Positions 59,999 through 64,000 of a stretch of 64,000 nt of DNA are shown here, piece by piece (positions within the stretch are counted from its first letter, which is position 1; each line of letters opens with the position of its first letter). A program made the position numbers and the translations under genes. The notes beneath the pieces are model-generated. The model had not been told where the DNA came from and did not search any database. It saw only the letters and a list, made by a program, of their open reading frames with translations. Source of the stretch: Streptomyces rhizosphaerihabitans (GTDB lineage Bacteria > Actinomycetota > Actinomycetes > Streptomycetales > Streptomycetaceae); NCBI RefSeq assembly GCF_025399795.1, contig NZ_JAODTZ010000022.1:1-64000 (forward strand), in the 5' to 3' direction.

Positions 59999-60988
59999 AT
60001 GACTCGCACTCCCGTGAACGTCACCGTCACCGGCGCGGCCGGCCAGATCGGTTACGCCCTGCTCTTCCGCATCGCCTCCGGCCAGTTGCTCGGCGCGGAC
60101 GTGCCGGTCAAGCTGCGCCTCCTGGAGATCACGCCCGCCCTGAAGGCCGCCGAGGGCACCGCGATGGAGCTCGACGACTGCGCCTTCCCGCTGCTTCAGG
60201 GCATCGACATCACGGACGACCCGAACGTCGCCTTCGACGGCACCAACGTCGGTCTGCTCGTCGGCGCCCGCCCCCGTACCAAGGGCATGGAGCGCGGTGA
60301 CCTGCTCTCCGCCAACGGAGGCATCTTCAAGCCGCAGGGCAAGGCCATCAACGACAACGCCGCGGACGACGTCAAGATCCTGGTCGTCGGCAACCCGGCG
60401 AACACCAACGCGCTGATCGCCCAGGCCGCCGCTCCGGACGTACCCGCCGAGCGCTTCACCGCCATGACCCGTCTGGACCACAACCGCGCGCTGACCCAGC
60501 TCGCGAAGAAGACGGGCACCACGGTTGCCGACATCAAGCGTCTGACCATCTGGGGCAACCACTCCGCCACCCAGTACCCGGACATCTTCCACGCCTCGGT
60601 CGCGGGCAAGAACGCCGCCGAGGTCGTCAACGACGAGAAGTGGCTGGCCGAGGAGTTCATCCCGACCGTCGCCAAGCGCGGCGCCGCGATCATCGAGGCC
60701 CGTGGCGCGTCCTCGGCCGCCTCGGCCGCCAACGCCGCCATCGACCACGTGTACACGTGGGTCAACGGCACGGAGGACGGCGACTGGACCTCCATGGGTA
60801 TCCCGTCGGACGGTTCGTACGGTGTGCCGGAGGGTCTCATCTCCTCCTTCCCCGTCACCACGAAGGACGGCCAGTACGAGATCGTCCAGGGCCTGGACAT
60901 CAACGAGTTCTCCCGCGCCCGCATCGATGCCTCCGTGAAGGAGCTCGAGGAGGAGCGCGAGGCGGTCCGCGGTCTCGGCCTGATCTGA
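59999..60988 (+). CDS. mdh: malate dehydrogenase
   Basis: 329 residues; NAD-dependent oxidation of malate to oxaloacetate in the TCA cycle. The nucleotide-binding TGAAGQIGYALLF is at ~9-21. The active-site loop RPRTKGMERGDLL is at ~91-103, followed by NPANTNA, the catalytic Asp-His pair in MTRLDHNRA (~155) and WGNHSATQYPD (~186). The length is normal. ATG 59999 has CGGAGAACGCC upstream. The terminator at 61014-61055 ends the gene. Confidence 0.97.
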   Translation: MTRTPVNVTVTGAAGQIGYALLFRIASGQLLGADVPVKLRLLEITPALKAAEGTAMELDDCAFPLLQGIDITDDPNVAFDGTNVGLLVGARPRTKGMERGDLLSANGGIFKPQGKAINDNAADDVKILVVGNPANTNALIAQAAAPDVPAERFTAMTRLDHNRALTQLAKKTGTTVADIKRLTIWGNHSATQYPDIFHASVAGKNAAEVVNDEKWLAEEFIPTVAKRGAAIIEARGASSAASAANAAIDHVYTWVNGTEDGDWTSMGIPSDGSYGVPEGLISSFPVTTKDGQYEIVQGLDINEFSRARIDASVKELEEEREAVRGLGLI

Positions 60989-61013
60989 CCCGACCCGATG
61001 CGAACCGGGCTGA

Positions 61014-61055
61014 GCCGGGCCGAGTCGGACTGATATCGGTCCGACTCGGCCCGGC
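61014..61055. terminator. terminator after mdh
   Basis: A perfect 17-bp stem (arms 61014-61030 and 61039-61055) with an 8-base loop, 25 bases after the mdh stop. Confidence 0.88.
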
Positions 61056-61216
61056 CGGATCCGTTCCGCCGCGGTACGCACGATGCCCGGGTGGTGATCG
61101 CCGCCCGGGCATCGGTGTGTCCGGGGGCCGGTGGCTCACTCGTTCCCGGTCCTCGAAGTCCCCTTGACCCTCGAAGTCCCCTTGACGGTCGCCTGGTCCG
61201 ACCGGCTCCCGGCGGG

Positions 61217-61906
61217 CTACTCCAGCCCGCGCTTCCCCGGCGCCCAGAACGGCTTCGTCAGAACCGCTCGTCGGTCCCAGCCCGCGTCCTGGACGAGGGT
61301 TCGCTTCACCTGCTGGACGGTGCGCGCCTCTCCGGCGACGTAGGCGATGCCGCCCGGTGGCGGATTCAGCCGTCGTACCGCGTCCGGCAGGGAGATCGTG
61401 CCGCGCAGCGACCAGTCGAGCCGCCCCGCGTGCGGGACCGGGAGCCGGTCGCCGGGGGTCTGCGTCTCCACGCAGCCGGAGACCGCCTTGCCCTCGTGCA
61501 GTGCGGCCAGCATCGCGCCGAAGGCGACGGACGCCGTCTCGTCCCCCACGAACACATGATGGGCGGCGTCGGGACGCAGAACGAACGACCCCTCCGGCTT
61601 GCCGAGCCGGACGGTGTCGCCGGTCCGCGCGCTCTGCCCCCAGCGTGCCCCGGGCCCCGCCTCCGCATGGTCCAGAACGCACAACTCGACCGCGCCGGAG
61701 GGGTCGTAACGCCAGACGGAGTACGTGCGCCGGGTCAATGTGCCGTCCACCAGGATCCGCACCTGCTGTCCGGGACGGGGATCCAGGCCGGCCAGGGCGG
61801 GACCCTCGATACGCAGTCGCCGCATCCGCGCGGCGACCGGTTCGGCCTCGGTGATCGTGCCCTGGAGCATCAGCCGGTCCAGAACCCGTGTGAGCAGCGC
61901 GGGCAT
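61217..61906 (-). CDS. siderophore-interacting (SIP-family) FAD reductase
   Basis: 229 residues. The FAD-binding ferredoxin-reductase-like fold has RRTYSVWRYDPSGAVELCVL (~58-77) and the NAD-side GDETASVAFGAMLAAL (~117-132). ViuB/SIP proteins reduce ferric siderophores to release iron. ATG 61906 follows AAGGAGTATTCG. Lengths of 230-280 are common, so this is at the short end, and the C-terminus ends LTKPFWAPGKRGLE as in relatives. No siderophore genes are nearby. Confidence 0.88.
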   Translation of the reverse strand: MPALLTRVLDRLMLQGTITEAEPVAARMRRLRIEGPALAGLDPRPGQQVRILVDGTLTRRTYSVWRYDPSGAVELCVLDHAEAGPGARWGQSARTGDTVRLGKPEGSFVLRPDAAHHVFVGDETASVAFGAMLAALHEGKAVSGCVETQTPGDRLPVPHAGRLDWSLRGTISLPDAVRRLNPPPGGIAYVAGEARTVQQVKRTLVQDAGWDRRAVLTKPFWAPGKRGLE

Positions 61907-62270
61907 CGAATACTCCTTGGAGACAAGGGTGTTGGGCGTGGGCGGGAATGCGTTGTCACCGTAGGGTGCCGACGCCCCGCGTTCCAGTGCGAGTTCGGTG
62001 CGGGACGTGTGTGCGCGAGTCGGCACCCGTGACCGGAGTGCCACGAGTCGGGCTCGGGGAGCGGTCATCGGGCACGGGGCGGGAAGGCGTACGGAAAGTA
62101 CGTATCGAACGTGTGTGCTTTGTCGCCATAAAGAGGGGTGCTGGTGGCGGAATTCTCACTATCGTCGTTACGTACGGTCCGCCGGGGACGGGGGCGCGGC
62201 TGAGGTTCGGCGAGAAACGCGTCGAGATCGGGCCGTCGGGTGGGGCCGACGGGGAGCGGGGGGTGACGGG
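61907..62270. other. spacer between divergent SIP and membrane protein genes
   Basis: No gene seen. Two TACGTA-type palindromes (near 62100 and 62170) could be regulatory. Confidence 0.35.
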
Positions 62271-63368
62271 ATGGCGCAGCGATGGGACGCGGACCGTCGG
62301 CAATGGGTCGACGACGGTTCGGACCGGCCGGACGGCGGTGGAGTTCAGGACGGCGTCGACGCAGGCGGAGCGCCGCCGGCCGGCGAGCAGCAGCAGTCCG
62401 GGGAGCAGCAGCAGTGGTGGGCGGCGGCCACACAGGCGGGTCCACTGCGGCCCGATCCCTGTCCGCCCGCGGGCTCCGTACCACCGCAGCCACAGGCACA
62501 CCCATTGCCGCCACAGGCACACCCACCGCAGCCACAGCCATTGCCGCCGCAGCCACAGCCGCATCAATGGCACCAGCACCACCAGCAGCAGGCCCAGGCC
62601 TGGTCGCAGCCGCCCCAGCAGCCGCAGACCTGGCCCGGGGGTGGTGCGACGCTCGGAGGCGGTCAGGCGCCGAGGGCCGGTGACTCGCGGCGACTGCTTC
62701 TGGTGATTGTGGCCGTGGCCGTTCTGGCGGGTGGTGTGGGTGGCGGGCTGTGGGCGTTGACCAGAGGGGATTCGCCCGGGCATCCGGACGCGGGCCTGTC
62801 CGGTCCCTCGGTGACCGTCACGGCGACGCAGCCCGGCGTGGCTCCGGACAGCTCGAACGTCTCCGGTGCCTCCGGCGGCGAGGGTGCCTACGCCGACCCG
62901 GCTGTGACCACCGCCCCGGCGCCGTCCCCCGGGTACAGCCGTGCGGTCGACCCGATCGGCTACACCGTGGATGTGCCGGACGGCTGGGCGCGCGAAGAGA
63001 AGCAGGGCAAGCTGGCGCCCGTCGTCACCTACACGGCACCCGACGGCAACCGCAGGCTCATGGTGTTCGAGGTCACGGAGCCCTCGGCGGCGGAGTCCTC
63101 GGCGCTGGCCGAGGACATCGCGAAGGGGGCCAAGGGCTACCAGTACCTGGACCGGCGGACCGGCACCGACTGGACGGAGTTCAGCTACCGCTACTACGAC
63201 AAGCGGTACGGAGCCACCCAGACCGTCGACCACCGTTTCCAGGCCGCCGACGGCACGCCGTACGCCATCATCGCGAGCGGTCCGCCGGGCGCGGACATGA
63301 CCGAGCAGCTCACGACGGCCGTGAACTCCTTCTGCCCGACCGGGTCCGACTGCACGAGCCCCGGCTGA
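62271..63368 (+). CDS. single-pass membrane protein with kinase-type extracellular domain
   Basis: 365 residues from ATG 62271. The N-terminal ~140 residues are Pro/Gln/His-rich with PQPQAHPLPPQ-type repeats. One membrane helix (~146-168, LLLVIVAVAVLAGGVGGGLW) leads to a stalk and a ~145-residue outer domain. That domain starts DPIGYTVDVPDGW and resembles the outer domains of the kinases at the left end of the window (DPNGFSLAVPNGF, DDPDGFNIALP), although it lacks a kinase domain. It may be a signalling accessory; this is inference. Confidence 0.82.
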   Translation: MAQRWDADRRQWVDDGSDRPDGGGVQDGVDAGGAPPAGEQQQSGEQQQWWAAATQAGPLRPDPCPPAGSVPPQPQAHPLPPQAHPPQPQPLPPQPQPHQWHQHHQQQAQAWSQPPQQPQTWPGGGATLGGGQAPRAGDSRRLLLVIVAVAVLAGGVGGGLWALTRGDSPGHPDAGLSGPSVTVTATQPGVAPDSSNVSGASGGEGAYADPAVTTAPAPSPGYSRAVDPIGYTVDVPDGWAREEKQGKLAPVVTYTAPDGNRRLMVFEVTEPSAAESSALAEDIAKGAKGYQYLDRRTGTDWTEFSYRYYDKRYGATQTVDHRFQAADGTPYAIIASGPPGADMTEQLTTAVNSFCPTGSDCTSPG

Positions 63369-63471
63369 GACATGAGCCGGACTTGATGTACGAGCCCCGG
63401 CCGGCGCATGAGTTGCACTTGACGCACGAGCACCGGCTGGCGCGGGATCACCGCTGAAGCAGGAGTCGCCC

Positions 63472-63999
63472 CTAACGCGCGGGCGGTTCCTGCGCCCCCG
63501 CGCCGGGCAGCCGCTTCTCGAACCAGTACGCCGCGTACACGTTGTCGTCGTACCGCGGGATCTCCGTGTATCCGCACGCCCGGTACATCGCCCGGGCCTC
63601 GGTCAGCGTGGCGTGCGTGTCGAGCCGTACGACGGTGAACTCGCGCTCGGTGGCCCGCTGTTCGAGGCCGTCGAGGATGCGGCGTCCGAGGCCGAGCCGA
63701 CGAGCGGCGGGATGTACCCACACATGGCGGATCTCGCCCACGCGGGGAGCGAGCCGGCGCAGCGCGCCGCAGCCCACGGGACGGTCCTCCTCGTAGGCGA
63801 CGAGGAAGGCGCCCGCGTCGCCCGACACCTCGTGGGGCCGGACGAGGGTGCCGGGGTCGAAGCCCTCGGGGAACCGCTCGTCGATGTCGGCCGCGTACGC
63901 GTCGAGGCAGGCGCGGGCGTCGGGGGAGGCGCCGTCGACGGTCTCGACGGTGATCGCGGCGAGCCGGAGCAGACGGTGTGCCGTGCCGAGAGCTGCGGT
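63472..63999 (-). CDS. GNAT N-acetyltransferase, 5' end outside window
   Basis: Open on the minus strand to the right edge, so the start is not seen; 175 residues are visible. The acetyl-CoA pyrophosphate loop is in HVWVHPAARRLGLGRRIL and C-terminal YRACGYTEIPRYD is typical. An N-terminal stretch with LLRLAAITVETV, upstream of the GNAT domain, resembles the linker of MarR-GNAT fusion proteins, so the missing part may encode a MarR-type winged helix. It modifies an unknown small molecule or protein by acetylation. Confidence 0.85.
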   Translation of the reverse strand, partial: TAALGTAHRLLRLAAITVETVDGASPDARACLDAYAADIDERFPEGFDPGTLVRPHEVSGDAGAFLVAYEEDRPVGCGALRRLAPRVGEIRHVWVHPAARRLGLGRRILDGLEQRATEREFTVVRLDTHATLTEARAMYRACGYTEIPRYDDNVYAAYWFEKRLPGAGAQEPPAR

Positions 64000-64000
64000 C

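Noticed and set aside
61150..61190. Duplicated CCTCGAAGTCCCCTTGA segment near the SIP gene end
   Set aside because: A simple two-copy duplication downstream of the stop with no evident role.

Overview
The window is very GC-rich DNA with strong third-position GC, frequent GTG starts, GGAGG-type ribosome sites and actinobacterial families throughout (PspC, class-E-type LAETG sorting signal, PerM/DUF6350, DUF3017, DUF4429, IcmB). I read it as a Streptomyces core-chromosome segment. From memory, the gene order (kinase cluster, guaA, pcrA, lipase, icmB, sucCD, purNH, folD, mdh) matches roughly SCO4775 to SCO4830 of S. coelicolor. No tRNA, rRNA, insertion sequence, prophage or CRISPR array was seen. 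Both window edges cut a gene.

Layout: (1) 1-7.8 kb, four consecutive membrane-anchored Ser/Thr protein kinases, the first probably a pseudokinase and cut at the left edge. (2) 8-17.3 kb, succinate-semialdehyde dehydrogenase, a GMC oxidoreductase, a LAETG sortase substrate, a membrane protein, chorismate mutase with a candidate attenuator leader, and guaA. (3) 17.3-29.3 kb, PPOX and class II aldolase proteins, DUF4429/SHOCT, DoxX, two facing PspC loci of which one is a histidine kinase/LuxR-type regulator pair, an NlpC/P60 hydrolase and a TDT transporter. (4) 29.8-36.5 kb, pcrA helicase, an M23 endopeptidase, a lipase and icmB. (5) 36.8-45.1 kb, a divergent five-gene locus: DUF5691 and SWIM zinc-finger genes on one strand, and MoxR AAA+ ATPase, DUF5682 and VWA genes on the other. 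It resembles E. coli yehLMPQ and has no known function. (6) 45.6-61 kb, sucCD, an unusual XRE-ECF-membrane fusion, a PerM homologue, purNH, folD-DUF3017, an XRE membrane regulator and mdh. (7) 61.2-64 kb, a siderophore-interacting protein, a membrane protein that shares its extracellular domain type with the kinases, and a GNAT acetyltransferase cut at the right edge.

Most of the window is housekeeping DNA. The signals most worth following up are a candidate leaderless Phe/Tyr attenuator peptide before chorismate mutase, the MoxR/DUF5682/VWA/SWIM/DUF5691 locus, several clean palindromes or phased repeats in promoter regions (before the PPOX/aldolase pair, icmB and mdh), and repeated GC-rich minisatellites. 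The minisatellites expand protein linkers (a kinase, SSDH, DUF5682, the XRE-ECF protein, DUF3017) and fill three intergenic gaps. Functional names come from motifs read by eye and family memory, and no database search was run.
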